Origin: Candidatus Nomurabacteria bacterium
GTDB taxonomy: Bacteria; Patescibacteriota; Minisyncoccia; Phycocordibacterales; PALSA-1337
Reading direction: 5' to 3'
Length of the DNA stretch: 18,840 nucleotides
Assembly (NCBI GenBank): GCA_943349555.1
Contig: CALQZK010000009.1
Location: 1-18,840 of the forward strand
Shown here piece by piece: positions 1 to 6,218 of this stretch (positions within the stretch are counted from its first letter, which is position 1; each line of letters opens with the position of its first letter). A program made the translations under genes and the position numbers. Under the pieces are notes generated by a model that was not told the origin of the DNA, ran no database searches, and saw only the letters and a list, made by a program, of their open reading frames with translations.

Positions 1-96
1 TTTCGATACTTTCAGTTCGATGGATATGTCGGCATAAGAAAGTCCTAATCTTCTCAATTCAATGGCTTTTTTACTGGATTGAACATTATCTTTCAT
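1..96 (-). CDS. Partial CDS, helix-turn-helix protein amino terminus
   Basis: On the minus strand an ATG at 96-94 opens a frame of 32 codons that runs off the left edge of the window with no stop. The visible protein begins MKDNVQSSKKAIELRRLGLS and continues YADISIELKVSK. The pattern A-I-E-L-R-x-x-G-x-S-x-x-D-I-S-x-x-L-x-V-S-K is the usual spacing of a resolvase/transposase-like helix-turn-helix, with the Gly turn at residue 19 and the recognition helix starting near VSK. In CPR genomes such amino termini often head small DNA-binding or HNH-endonuclease-type proteins, but nothing after residue 32 is visible, so the function is open. It diverges from cca. AT-rich -10-like hexamers (TACTAT, TATTAT) lie 5-7 bases before its ATG, so its mRNA may have little or no leader. 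Confidence 0.6.
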   Translation of the reverse strand, partial: MKDNVQSSKKAIELRRLGLSYADISIELKVSK

Positions 97-106
97 ATTA
101 TATAAT
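79..106 (+). promoter_or_regulatory. Possible distal sigma-70-type promoter for cca
   Basis: TTGAAC (79-84) and TATAAT (101-106) are separated by 16 bases, a good vegetative-promoter match directed at cca. It lies partly inside the first codons of the divergent HTH gene, so transcription here would run antisense to that gene's start. A second, proximal candidate sits at 147-155. Seen: the hexamers and spacing. Inferred: activity. Confidence 0.4.
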
Positions 107-146
107 AGTATACTACTGTTCATAACTATGCAAATCCTACGTTAAA

Positions 147-155
147 TGCTAGGAT
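147..155 (+). promoter_or_regulatory. Extended -10 of cca, six bases from ATG
   Basis: TGC-TAGGAT (147-155) is followed by six bases and then ATG at 162, the same geometry seen at xth, xer, uvrD and prgI. It predicts a transcript starting at the A of the ATG. The AGGA inside it (151-154) could alternatively be read as a Shine-Dalgarno on a longer transcript from the 79-106 promoter; the sequence cannot decide between the two. Confidence 0.45.
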
Positions 156-161
156 TAATCC

Positions 162-1652
162 ATGGAGAAAATTACTAAAACCACCGCCATTCCAGCAGAA
201 ATTACATCAGTTATTGAGACTCTTGAGAAGAGTGGGTATGAAGCGTACCTAGTTGGGGGATGCGTGCGAGATCTTTTGCTCGGAAGAACTCCAAAGGATT
301 GGGATGTGACAACAAATGCCACACCAGAAGAAATAGTTCCTCTTTTTACAAAAACTTTCTATGAAAATAGCTTCGGCACGGTGGGGGTGGTGAATGAACA
401 GACGGAAGATGAGAGGCTGAAGATAGTGGAAGTCACTCCATACCGTCTCGAAACAGGCTACAGCGACTTCAGGCACCCGGATGAGGTGAAGTTCAGCACA
501 AAGCTCGAAGACGACCTTAAGCGCCGGGATTTCACGATTAATGCCATTGCCGTCAGTCTGTCTAAAGGAGCTATAAAAGACATAGTTGATCTTTTTGGCG
601 GTTTTAAGGATATAAAGGACAAAGTTATAAGGACAGTCGGAAATCCCAATGATCGCTTCACGGAAGACGCTTTACGGCTTATTAGATGTGTACGTCTGGC
701 TACAGAACTATGTTTCACGATTAACAAAGAGACGGAAACAGCTATGCAGAGCCATATTGAACTATTGAAGAAAGTTTCGAGTGAGAGAATCCGCGATGAA
801 TTCATAAAGATCATTATGTCAAAGGATCCTAAAAAAGGCATTGAATTGCTGGATAAGGTTGGAATACTAGGGATTGTCATTCCAGAACTAGTTAGAGCAA
901 AGGGTGTTGAGCAGAATCAGGCTCATGCTTATGACGTCTACGAGCACCTGTTGAGAACCCTCCAGCATTCCGCGGATAAAGAGTGGCCATTGGATATAAG
1001 GCTTTCTGCGCTATTTCACGATATTTCAAAGCCAGAAGCTCGGCGCTTTTCACATGAAACAAAGCAATACACGTTCTACGGCCATGAGGTTGTTGGTTCA
1101 CGTGTAACAAAAAAAATACTGGAAAGATTGAGGTTTCCAGCCAAAACTGTAGAGAAAGTCACAAAACTTATAAGATGGCACATGTTTTTCTCTGATACAG
1201 AGACGATTAGCCTTTCTGCTGTGAGGAGAATGATAGGGAATGTTGGGGTTGAGAATATCTGGGATCTTATGAATGTACGCATTTGCGACCGCATTGGAAC
1301 AGGTAGACCAAAGGAAAATCCATATAGGTTGCGTAAATACAAAGCGATGATAGAAGAAGCATTGCGAGATCCGATATCTGTAAAAATGCTCAAAATAGAT
1401 GGAAAACGTATCATGGGCGTTACACATGTAACACCTGGACCTAAAATAGGGCATGTTTTGAACGCCTTACTTGAGGAAGTATTGGAGAATCCTAGACTAA
1501 ATACCAATGAATACTTAGAAAAAAGGGCAGTTGAGCTAATTAACTTACCTGAAAAAGACTTGGAAAAACTTGGTGCAGAGGCAAAAGAAAAGAAAGAAGG
1601 TATAGAAGAAGGGAATATTGAGGAAATAAGGAAGAAATACCACGTTTCATGA
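162..1652 (+). CDS. cca: CCA tRNA nucleotidyltransferase (class II, with HD domain)
   Basis: The product adds or repairs the 3' CCA end of tRNAs from CTP and ATP in the cytoplasm. The class II nucleotidyltransferase head is clear in residues ~22-185: LVGGCVRDLLLG (30-41), the metal-binding DWD at 46-48, a likely third carboxylate E90 in EVTPYR, RRDFTINAIA at 121-130, and EDALRLIRCVRLA at 168-180, the motif that helps choose between C and A. An HD domain follows (H262, H286-D287, H308, H340), as in the long bacterial CCA enzymes with phosphohydrolase activity. At 496 residues it is a normal length for that subgroup. The tail (~460-496) is charged and Lys/Glu-rich. The stop is TGA, which argues against UGA recoding. 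ATG 162 is chosen because the family motifs begin soon after it and a -10 lies six bases upstream. A pure CC- or A-adding or poly(A) polymerase variant is possible but less likely. Confidence 0.95.
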   Translation: MEKITKTTAIPAEITSVIETLEKSGYEAYLVGGCVRDLLLGRTPKDWDVTTNATPEEIVPLFTKTFYENSFGTVGVVNEQTEDERLKIVEVTPYRLETGYSDFRHPDEVKFSTKLEDDLKRRDFTINAIAVSLSKGAIKDIVDLFGGFKDIKDKVIRTVGNPNDRFTEDALRLIRCVRLATELCFTINKETETAMQSHIELLKKVSSERIRDEFIKIIMSKDPKKGIELLDKVGILGIVIPELVRAKGVEQNQAHAYDVYEHLLRTLQHSADKEWPLDIRLSALFHDISKPEARRFSHETKQYTFYGHEVVGSRVTKKILERLRFPAKTVEKVTKLIRWHMFFSDTETISLSAVRRMIGNVGVENIWDLMNVRICDRIGTGRPKENPYRLRKYKAMIEEALRDPISVKMLKIDGKRIMGVTHVTPGPKIGHVLNALLEEVLENPRLNTNEYLEKRAVELINLPEKDLEKLGAEAKEKKEGIEEGNIEEIRKKYHVS

Positions 1653-1709
1653 TTAACATCGTTCATTAGTAGCACGTGAAACATTAAACTTAACGTATTT
1701 AACCCAGAA

Positions 1710-2044
1710 ACAACAAAACCGCGTAGTATACGCAGTCATCAAGGTTAGGAATTTGATAATTGCGCGTATTAGCGCGGTTTTTGAGAGAAGTTACTCTACA
1801 AAAGGAGCGATGATGCTCAACGGAAACTGACCTGCGAGGCCGACAATGAGATAACGCGTATTATCTTTCTAAAAGTTAAAAATTTTCCAAGAGTGGAAAT
1901 ATGAATTGTAATTGAGAAGAAATACGCTAAAAGTCAGAGCTGGCAAAGGGTTGTTTCCTCTTCGTGAGAACTTCAAAAAAGAGCCTACTACCCATTTTCG
2001 AAGAGCAATGTTTACGTAATCCTCGGTTGACGCAAACTAATCTG
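1710..2044 (-). ncRNA. Candidate structured RNA in the 460-bp convergent gap (speculative)
   Basis: Nothing in 1653-2112 looks coding, although the neighbouring genes are packed with gaps of 0-90 bases. The stretch holds several perfect short inverted repeats: GAGC/GCTC (1805-1818, loop 6), AGATAA/TTATCT (1849-1866, loop 6), TTTCCA/TGGAAA (1884-1899, loop 4) and CTCTTCG/CGAAGAG (1958-2005). On the minus strand it has a promoter-like signal at its right end (2051-2078) and a strong hairpin with a U-rich tail at its left end (1715-1782), which would give a transcript of about 330 nt. I compared it by eye with tmRNA, RNase P RNA and SRP RNA landmarks and found none convincing. It could equally be a decayed gene or an origin-like region. 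Confidence 0.25.
1715..1782. terminator. Imperfect inverted repeat, probable bidirectional terminator
   Basis: AAAACCGCG (1715-1723) pairs with CGCGGTTTT (1773-1781). Across a small internal loop, ATACGC (1728-1733) pairs with GCGTAT (1764-1769), closing a loop of 30 bases. A run of five T follows on the plus strand, and TTTTGTTGTTT follows on the minus strand. It lies 62 bases after the cca stop, so it can end cca mRNA and, on the other strand, any leftward transcript from the gap. The long loop is unusual for a simple terminator. Confidence 0.5.
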
Positions 2045-2050
2045 TCCTTT

Positions 2051-2078
2051 ATTTTATCAGTAATTAAAGTCTTGTAAA
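2051..2078 (-). promoter_or_regulatory. Possible leftward promoter inside the convergent gap
   Basis: Read on the minus strand, TTTACA (2078-2073) is followed after 16 bases by TAAAAT (2056-2051), which is preceded by TGA, an extended -10. Predicted start is near 2044, running towards the hairpin at 1715-1782 with no ORF in between. It could drive the candidate RNA. In AT-rich DNA such matches also arise by chance. Confidence 0.3.
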
Positions 2079-2096
2079 GGACATTTATAGACAAAC

Positions 2097-2105
2097 TGTG
2101 GATAA
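2097..2105 (-). promoter_or_regulatory. Perfect DnaA box (TTATCCACA)
   Basis: The plus strand reads TGTGGATAA, the exact complement of the consensus DnaA box. A second perfect box in the opposite orientation lies 71 bases away at 2177-2185, and I found no other perfect copy in the window. The identity is visible; binding is inferred. Confidence 0.5.
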
Positions 2106-2112
2106 CTGTCCT

Positions 2113-2907
2113 TTATTTTAGAATTAACTCAATGGGACAGTGGTCTGAACCAAATACATTATTTAAAATTTTTGTCTTATCCACAGCTTTTAAAAGTCCG
2201 GGTGTAATAAAAAAATAATCAATCCTCCAACCAACATTTCTTTCTCTGGCATATGTCTTCATATCCCAATAGGTATATTGATCCTTGATGGTAGGGAACT
2301 GGTGGCGGAAAATGTCTATATAGCCGGCATTAATGACTTGGTCAATCCATGCGCGCTCCACAGGCAGGAATCCTGTATTCTTTTCATTCTCCTTTGGTCT
2401 TGCAAGGTCAATTTCTGTATGAGCTGTATTGATATCTCCGCAAAATACTATTTCCCACCCAGCTTTCTTGTGCTTATTTATGTATTTCAAGAATTCATCA
2501 TAAAAACAGAGCTTGTAATCTAGCCTTATTGGCCCTCCGCCACCATTTGGAAAATAAGTATTTATTAGAAGTAACTTTAACATACCATTACCGAAAGCAT
2601 TTTCTTTAAAAAAAAGACCGAGAAACCTGCCTTCTCGGTCAAAATCTGGCATTCCAAGACCGTAGTCAACCTTATCTGGCTTTACTTTTGTGTATATTGC
2701 CACACCGCTGTATCCCTTTCTGCCTTTCGAATGGTCGAAATAGCCATGGTATCCTTGAGGATTTTTTATTCCTTCATCCAGCTGGTCAACATGGACTTTT
2801 GTCTCCTGCAAGCAATAAATATCAGGGGATTTCTGTAGAAACCAATCAAACCCACCCTTTTTCACATTTGCCCGCAGTCCGTTTACGTTCCAAGAAACTA
2901 TATGCAT
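2113..2907 (-). CDS. xth: Exodeoxyribonuclease III (Xth/ExoA family AP endonuclease)
   Basis: This Mg2+-dependent enzyme of base-excision repair cuts DNA 5' to abasic sites and has 3'-5' exonuclease and 3'-phosphatase activity. All family landmarks are present in 264 residues: IVSWNVNGLRA (N7), LQETKV with metal-binding E35, the NTYFPNGG loop, FCGDINTAH with D158 and N160, WRIDYFFIT with D230, and the terminal GSDHCPIEL with the catalytic D255-H256 pair. It is complete and of ordinary length. The start at 2907 is fixed by the canonical amino terminus and by an extended -10 (TGC-TAATAT) six bases upstream. It lies 60 bases after the Xer gene on the same strand but appears to have its own promoter. 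Its last codons overlap the 15-base repeat and it carries the second DnaA box near its 3' end. Confidence 0.96.
   Translation of the reverse strand: MHIVSWNVNGLRANVKKGGFDWFLQKSPDIYCLQETKVHVDQLDEGIKNPQGYHGYFDHSKGRKGYSGVAIYTKVKPDKVDYGLGMPDFDREGRFLGLFFKENAFGNGMLKLLLINTYFPNGGGGPIRLDYKLCFYDEFLKYINKHKKAGWEIVFCGDINTAHTEIDLARPKENEKNTGFLPVERAWIDQVINAGYIDIFRHQFPTIKDQYTYWDMKTYARERNVGWRIDYFFITPGLLKAVDKTKILNNVFGSDHCPIELILK
2177..2185 (+). promoter_or_regulatory. Perfect DnaA box inside the 3' end of xth
   Basis: TTATCCACA on the plus strand, inside the xth coding sequence. With the box at 2097-2105 it forms a 10-base inverted pair (TTATCCACAG each way). It could be a chance result of codon choice. Confidence 0.4.
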
Positions 2908-2913
2908 AGAGAA

Positions 2914-2922
2914 ATATTAGCA
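2914..2922 (-). promoter_or_regulatory. Extended -10 of xth, six bases from ATG
   Basis: On the minus strand TGC-TAATAT is followed by TTCTCT and then the ATG at 2907. No Shine-Dalgarno is present. The predicted transcript is leaderless. Confidence 0.6.
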
Positions 2923-2960
2923 CAAAAAAACAGAAAATAAATTTTACTTGAAATAGTAAA
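2921..2960 (-). terminator. Weak hairpin plus T-rich tract after the Xer gene
   Basis: TTTACT/AGTAAA (2943-2960, loop 6) lies just beyond the Xer stop. On the minus strand it is followed by ATTTATTTTCTG and a run of seven T. The stem is AU-rich, so it may be only a partial terminator before the xth promoter. Confidence 0.35.
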
Positions 2961-2967
2961 TCTGATA

Positions 2968-3891
2968 CTACTTCCTCTTATTATGAAACTGCTGATGAAT
3001 TTTCTTCAACTGATTATCCGTAACATGAGTATATATCTGGGTAGTTCCGATATTGGCGTGGCCAAGAAGCATCTGGACGGAGCGGAGATCGGCGCCATTT
3101 GATAGTAAATCTGTTGCAAAACAATGCCTTATCACATGCGGTGTAACTTTCTTGGAAATTCCGGCTTTTATGGCATATTCCTTGATGATTCTCTCCACTG
3201 AACGCCTAGTCAGCCTCAATTCTTCTTTTTCTGCTCTCTCTTTTCCATCCGCTTTTACAAAGAGGGCATCATCCACATCAGTTCTCTTATCCAAATACTT
3301 CTTCAAAGCACTTTTTGCTCCATCTGATAGGAAAACCACCCTAATTTTCTCGCCTTTTCCTCGAACAGAGAACTCGTCTTGACGCAAATCAAGATCTCGA
3401 GAAAGGGAACAAAGCTCGGAAACTCGCAGTCCAGTGGAAAAAAGCAGTTCCATAATAGCCTTGTCCCTTAAAGATTTAGCATCATTGCCTTTAGGCGCTT
3501 CCATCAGCCTTTTCAATTCATCAGCAGAAATGAGGTCGAGGTGGCGTTCTCCCACCTTTGCCAGCTCTATATATTCCGGAGAAAGGGTCTTTACACCTCT
3601 TTTTGCAAGGTATTTGAGGAAAGCACGCAGGGCGATGAGGTGATAATTCTGGGTCTTTTTCTTGAGAGTCTCACCGGTGGCTCTATTGTTACCTCCGGAT
3701 TGTCGGTTCAGCCAGAGACGATATGTACGGACAGCATTTTCGGTAATATCTCCAGCATCCTTTACCTTAGCGAAATCTATGAATCGATTGAGATAATGAT
3801 CATAGTTTTCAACGGTTTTGACTGCCCTTCCTTTTTCTATTTCAATATATTCTAGGAATTCCTGCTTGAGAGTTTTTATATTGTGCGACAT
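2968..3891 (-). CDS. xer: Xer-type tyrosine recombinase
   Basis: The likely role is resolving chromosome dimers at a dif site with FtsK; the same fold also serves integrases. Residues ~4-95 form the core-binding SAM-like domain. The catalytic domain (~115-300) carries the full active site: R156 in STGLRVSEL, K179 in VRGKGEK, H252 and R255 in PHVIRHCFATDLL, H278 in LLGHANIGTTQIYTH, and nucleophile Y287. The length of 307 is typical for XerC/XerD/XerA. Sequence alone does not settle C versus D; one-enzyme Xer systems exist. I saw no flanking att repeats, tRNA or cargo genes that would make it a mobile-element integrase. ATG 3891 has a textbook extended -10 (TGG-TATAAT) exactly six bases upstream and no Shine-Dalgarno. 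It diverges from rpsO. Confidence 0.92.
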   Translation of the reverse strand: MSHNIKTLKQEFLEYIEIEKGRAVKTVENYDHYLNRFIDFAKVKDAGDITENAVRTYRLWLNRQSGGNNRATGETLKKKTQNYHLIALRAFLKYLAKRGVKTLSPEYIELAKVGERHLDLISADELKRLMEAPKGNDAKSLRDKAIMELLFSTGLRVSELCSLSRDLDLRQDEFSVRGKGEKIRVVFLSDGAKSALKKYLDKRTDVDDALFVKADGKERAEKEELRLTRRSVERIIKEYAIKAGISKKVTPHVIRHCFATDLLSNGADLRSVQMLLGHANIGTTQIYTHVTDNQLKKIHQQFHNKRK

Positions 3892-3897
3892 GGTGTA

Positions 3898-3906
3898 ATT
3901 ATACCA
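3898..3906 (-). promoter_or_regulatory. Extended -10 of the Xer gene, six bases from ATG
   Basis: On the minus strand TGG-TATAAT (3906-3898) is followed by TACACC and ATG. There is no good -35, which an extended -10 does not need. Start of transcription is predicted at the ATG itself. Confidence 0.65.
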
Positions 3907-3950
3907 GAATTACCCCAAACAGTTCGGCATTGCCGATATTTTCAAATCCC

Positions 3951-3979
3951 TTGCATTATAAAGCTATTCGTGCTATTAT
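3951..3979 (+). promoter_or_regulatory. rpsO promoter
   Basis: TTGCAT (3951-3956), 17 bases, then TATTAT (3974-3979) preceded by TGC. The -10 ends eight bases before ATG 3988, which leaves a leader of at most one or two bases. Having both a -35 and an extended -10 suits a highly expressed ribosomal gene. Confidence 0.65.
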
Positions 3980-3987
3980 TCCTAATC

Positions 3988-4254
3988 ATGCTTACAACCA
4001 GGGTTAAAGCCAATGCCATTAAAACAGTGGCGATCCACGACAAGGACACGGGTTCTCCGGAAGTCCAGATTTCTATATTGAGCAAGAAGATTGAAGAATT
4101 AGCTTTGCATCTGAAAAAGCATAAGAAGGATAATCATTCCAGAAGGGGACTTCTAGCTATGGTGGCAGACAGACAGACTCATATGAACTATCTCAGGAAG
4201 AAACATCCTAAAAGATATTCAGCTATTGCAAAGAAATTGGATCTGAAGAAATAA
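3988..4254 (+). CDS. rpsO: 30S ribosomal protein uS15
   Basis: uS15 binds the central domain of 16S rRNA early in 30S assembly and contributes to a bridge with 23S rRNA. The 88-residue product is full length for the family (about 89). It has the signature HDKDTGSPEVQISILSKKI near residues 17-35 and the rRNA-binding helix region HKKDNHSRRGLLAMVADR, then LRKKHPKRY. ATG 3988 is chosen over in-frame codons further upstream because MLTTRVK matches the family amino terminus and the -10 lies just in front of it. In many bacteria pnp follows rpsO; here a NYN-domain gene does. The S15 autoregulatory leader known in E. coli cannot exist here if the mRNA is near-leaderless. Confidence 0.97.
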   Translation: MLTTRVKANAIKTVAIHDKDTGSPEVQISILSKKIEELALHLKKHKKDNHSRRGLLAMVADRQTHMNYLRKKHPKRYSAIAKKLDLKK

Positions 4255-4280
4255 AAGTCTCAAAAAGGCTTCCTTTGGTG

Positions 4281-4286
4281 TATAAT
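4281..4286 (+). promoter_or_regulatory. Possible -10 for the NYN gene
   Basis: TATAAT at 4281-4286 in the 88-base gap after rpsO, with only a poor -35. Transcription would start near 4293 and give a leader of about 50 bases, unlike the neighbours. A small AAAGG/CCTTT hairpin lies just upstream (about 4263-4276) but has no T-run, so read-through from rpsO is also possible. Confidence 0.4.
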
Positions 4287-4342
4287 AGTATCGCGGAGTT
4301 AGTTTGGGCATGATTTTAATAATTTTATAAGTAATTTTTTAT

Positions 4343-4876
4343 ATGGCAGTTATCAAACACAAAGAACAGAGAGTGGGAGTTTTCATAGACACAGCAAATA
4401 TTTATCACAGCGGAAAGCATTTATATAATTCAAAAGTAAATTTTGGACAGATAGTAAAGGATGCGGTTGGCGACAGGCAACTCATAAGAGCTTTTGCTTA
4501 TGTCATCACGACAGAAGCGGGTGATGAGAAGGCATTCTTCGAGGCTCTAACAAAGATGGGAATAGAGACGAAGACAAAAGATTTGCAGATTTTCGGCAGT
4601 GGGGCAAAGAAAGCTGATTGGGATGTTGGACTTGCTATCGACGCAGTGAAAATAGCGCCGAAGCTTGATGCGGTGGTCATTGTCGCTGGCGATGGAGATT
4701 ATATTCCTCTCGTGGAATATTTACAGACGAATCAAGGTTGCCAGGTAGAGGTGGTGTCATTCGGTAAATCTACTTCGTCAAAGCTCATAGAAACAGCGGA
4801 TGACTTTATGGATCTCGACCAGAATGCTCAAAAATATCTCATAGGAAATAGGAGACCACATAAAATTTCAAAGTAA
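4343..4876 (+). CDS. NYN-domain (LabA/DUF88-like) PIN-fold protein
   Basis: NYN domains are PIN-like and are usually metal-dependent RNases acting in RNA turnover or processing. The 177-residue protein shows the acidic pattern of the family: VGVFIDTANIYHSG with D16 and N19, a central ADWDVGLAIDA with D92 and D94, and VIVAGDGDYIPLVEYL with D117 and D119. The end of the core reads VEVVSFGKSTSSKLIETADDF, the typical closing strand and helix. No RNA-binding extension is visible. It follows rpsO by 88 bases and precedes the membrane-protein gene by 21, so those two are probably co-transcribed. No Shine-Dalgarno is seen. The fold assignment is firm; substrate and role are unknown. Confidence 0.85.
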   Translation: MAVIKHKEQRVGVFIDTANIYHSGKHLYNSKVNFGQIVKDAVGDRQLIRAFAYVITTEAGDEKAFFEALTKMGIETKTKDLQIFGSGAKKADWDVGLAIDAVKIAPKLDAVVIVAGDGDYIPLVEYLQTNQGCQVEVVSFGKSTSSKLIETADDFMDLDQNAQKYLIGNRRPHKISK

Positions 4877-4897
4877 ATAGGGTAGAAAAAACAAACA

Positions 4898-5770
4898 ATG
4901 AACGAAGAAAAGACACCGGGAGTTGCCATAGACAAGCCAACTCCATCTCCAAGTCAGGAGTCAATTCGCACCTATGAAGGCGATATGGCAAAAGCCCTGG
5001 CTCAAAAAAAGACTTCTTCTATCACGATTGCAATTGCGGAAAACAAAAGAGCAACGGGTGCCGAAAGTATAGCCACCACACCGGCAAAGGATTATATCAA
5101 GCCCCTCTTAACGTCTTTGGCGAGCTTGGTACTTCTGGCTGGGGGAATATTCGGAGGATATTATCTATATACGGAAAGTCCTTTTGCAGTGCCAAAAGCG
5201 ATTCCAATTCCCACTGTTATTCCGAGCATAATTCCGTATCATAAAAAAGTAATGGTGAATGTTGGCGAAGCAACAGGAAACAAATTAATCCAACAAATAT
5301 TCAGCGAATTTGATAAAAATATTCTGCCTCAAGGAAAAATTTTGGAGCTAGTTGTAGACATTCCTGCTACAGAATTTATCCAAAAGACAAATATAAATAT
5401 TCCAGACATGCTATTGCGATCCCTAACAGACCGATGGATGCTGGGCACCTATTCGGAGCAGATAATGGTAGGAACAACAAGTGAGATGCGCAGAGTGACA
5501 CCTTTCATTGCCTTGACGACAGACTTTTTCCAGAATGCTTTCGCCAGCATGCTGTCTTGGGAAAAAACATTGGGTGATGATCTTAAAATGCAGGGGCAAT
5601 TCGCAGACAAACAGATCCGCAATCGCGATGTCAGGGTCTTCACCAATAATGATGGTGAAATATTGTTTTTATACTCATTTATAAACAAAGAGACACTCAT
5701 AATCACAGCTACAGAAAGCGCTTTCATAGCTATAATTTACCATATTGAAAAGGAAACATATGTAAGGTAG
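4898..5770 (+). CDS. Unrecognised single-pass membrane protein with external domain
   Basis: I do not recognise this family. The 290-residue protein begins with ~65 polar residues rich in Thr, Ser, Pro and Ala, then has one hydrophobic helix (about 68-91) and a short Pro/Ile-rich stretch (94-114). The remaining ~175 residues are a mixed alpha/beta domain with no Cys and with alternating hydrophobic strands such as ILELVVDIPATEF and ETLIITATESAF. The amino-terminal part would be cytoplasmic and the larger domain outside. ATG 4898 is the only sensible start; there is no Shine-Dalgarno. It lies 21 bases after the NYN gene and 9 bases before the DksA-like gene, whose -10 overlaps this gene's stop codon. 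Function is open. Confidence 0.7.
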   Translation: MNEEKTPGVAIDKPTPSPSQESIRTYEGDMAKALAQKKTSSITIAIAENKRATGAESIATTPAKDYIKPLLTSLASLVLLAGGIFGGYYLYTESPFAVPKAIPIPTVIPSIIPYHKKVMVNVGEATGNKLIQQIFSEFDKNILPQGKILELVVDIPATEFIQKTNINIPDMLLRSLTDRWMLGTYSEQIMVGTTSEMRRVTPFIALTTDFFQNAFASMLSWEKTLGDDLKMQGQFADKQIRNRDVRVFTNNDGEILFLYSFINKETLIITATESAFIAIIYHIEKETYVR

Positions 5771-5773
5771 AAT
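5768..5773 (+). promoter_or_regulatory. -10 of the DksA-like gene, six bases from ATG
   Basis: TAGAAT overlaps the stop codon of the upstream gene and is followed by GTCCTC and ATG 5780. It allows independent, leaderless transcription from inside the operon. Confidence 0.45.
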
Positions 5774-5779
5774 GTCCTC

Positions 5780-6142
5780 ATGATAAAAAAAGACATTCAA
5801 TATTTCAAAGAAAGATTGGAGAAGGAGAAGAAGATTCTTGAAGATGAATTGAAGACTGTAGGACAGAAGAAGGGTGGAAAGACGGCAACATGGGAGGCGA
5901 CTTCTGGTGGAATGGAAGTAGATACAGCTGATGAAAATGAGGTGGCGGATAAGCTGGAGGAGCTTGAGGAAAATGGGCTTATTCTGGAGCAATTAGAGAA
6001 GCAATTGACTGAAGTGAGAGCTGCGCTTGAAAGAATTGCCAATGACACTTATGGAAAATGTGAAATTTCTGGGGAGCCTATAGAAAGAGAGCGCTTGGAA
6101 GCAATTCCATCTGCCACGACTTGCATAAAGCATATGAAATAG
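5780..6142 (+). CDS. DksA/TraR-like protein with altered zinc-finger residues
   Basis: DksA/TraR proteins insert a coiled coil into the RNA polymerase secondary channel and alter initiation, often together with ppGpp. The 120-residue protein has a charged helical first part (1-28), a Gly/Thr linker, a second long Glu/Leu-rich helix (50-88), and the family carboxy-terminal signature YGKCEISGEPIERERLEAIP. In the classic C4 finger the order is C..C...C..C; here it is C94, S97, C115, H118, so the second Cys is Ser and the fourth is His. This may be a metal-free or weakly binding form. I recall similar C/S/C/H endings in other CPR bacteria. Whether it still acts on RNA polymerase is inference; the acidic tip motif of DksA is not clear. 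A strong terminator follows. Confidence 0.8.
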   Translation: MIKKDIQYFKERLEKEKKILEDELKTVGQKKGGKTATWEATSGGMEVDTADENEVADKLEELEENGLILEQLEKQLTEVRAALERIANDTYGKCEISGEPIERERLEAIPSATTCIKHMK

Positions 6143-6186
6143 TAAGGATCGGTAAAAAAATACAAAAATTAGCATTACGACACAAG

Positions 6187-6215
6187 AAATCCTCTTCCCA
6201 CAAGGGGATTTTTTT
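6187..6215 (+). terminator. Rho-independent terminator after the DksA-like gene
   Basis: AAATCCTCTT (6187-6196) pairs over ten positions, one of them T-G, with AAGGGGATTT (6202-6211). The loop has five bases and a run of seven T ends at 6215. It closes the rpsO-side transcripts. The comM -10 begins only three bases beyond the T-run. Confidence 0.9.
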
Positions 6216-6218
6216 GTG

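Larger units (their letters stand above)
2042..2120. repeat. Three copies of a 9-mer (direct, inverted, direct) beside a DnaA box
   Basis: A 15-base direct repeat, CTGTCCTTTATTTTA, occurs at 2042-2056 and 2106-2120. Between the copies the inverted form TAAAGGACA lies at 2075-2083, so it can pair with TGTCCTTTA at 2043-2051 or at 2107-2115. The second pairing puts a perfect DnaA box in the loop. The second direct copy overlaps the last codons of xth. It may be a binding-site array, an alternative hairpin, or an attenuator-like end for xth mRNA; no T-run follows, so a plain terminator is unlikely. Confidence 0.6.

Noticed and set aside
151..154. AGGA as the Shine-Dalgarno of cca
   Set aside because: It is the only SD-like match at good distance in the window and lies inside a better-fitting extended -10; mentioned but not called as an RBS.
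458..1684. Long minus-strand ORFs opposite cca
   Set aside because: They lack recognisable domains, give low-complexity translations and lie antisense to a well-supported enzyme.
1680..1710. dif site for the Xer recombinase
   Set aside because: A stretch with TTAAACTTAACGTATTTAA looks vaguely palindromic but does not match the two 11-base arms of known dif sites.
1653..2112. tmRNA, RNase P RNA, SRP RNA or tRNA in the long gap
   Set aside because: I found no TPsiC-like arm, no tag-peptide ORF, no conserved P4 landmarks and no SRP tetraloop motif on either strand, so only a generic structured-RNA candidate is reported.
1653..2185. Chromosomal origin oriC
   Set aside because: Only two perfect DnaA boxes, one inside a gene, no dnaA or dnaN nearby and no box cluster; kept as a repeat/DnaA-box observation.
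2968..3891. Integrase of a prophage or integrative element
   Set aside because: The protein has ordinary Xer length and motifs, and there are no att-like repeats, tRNA target or cargo genes beside it.
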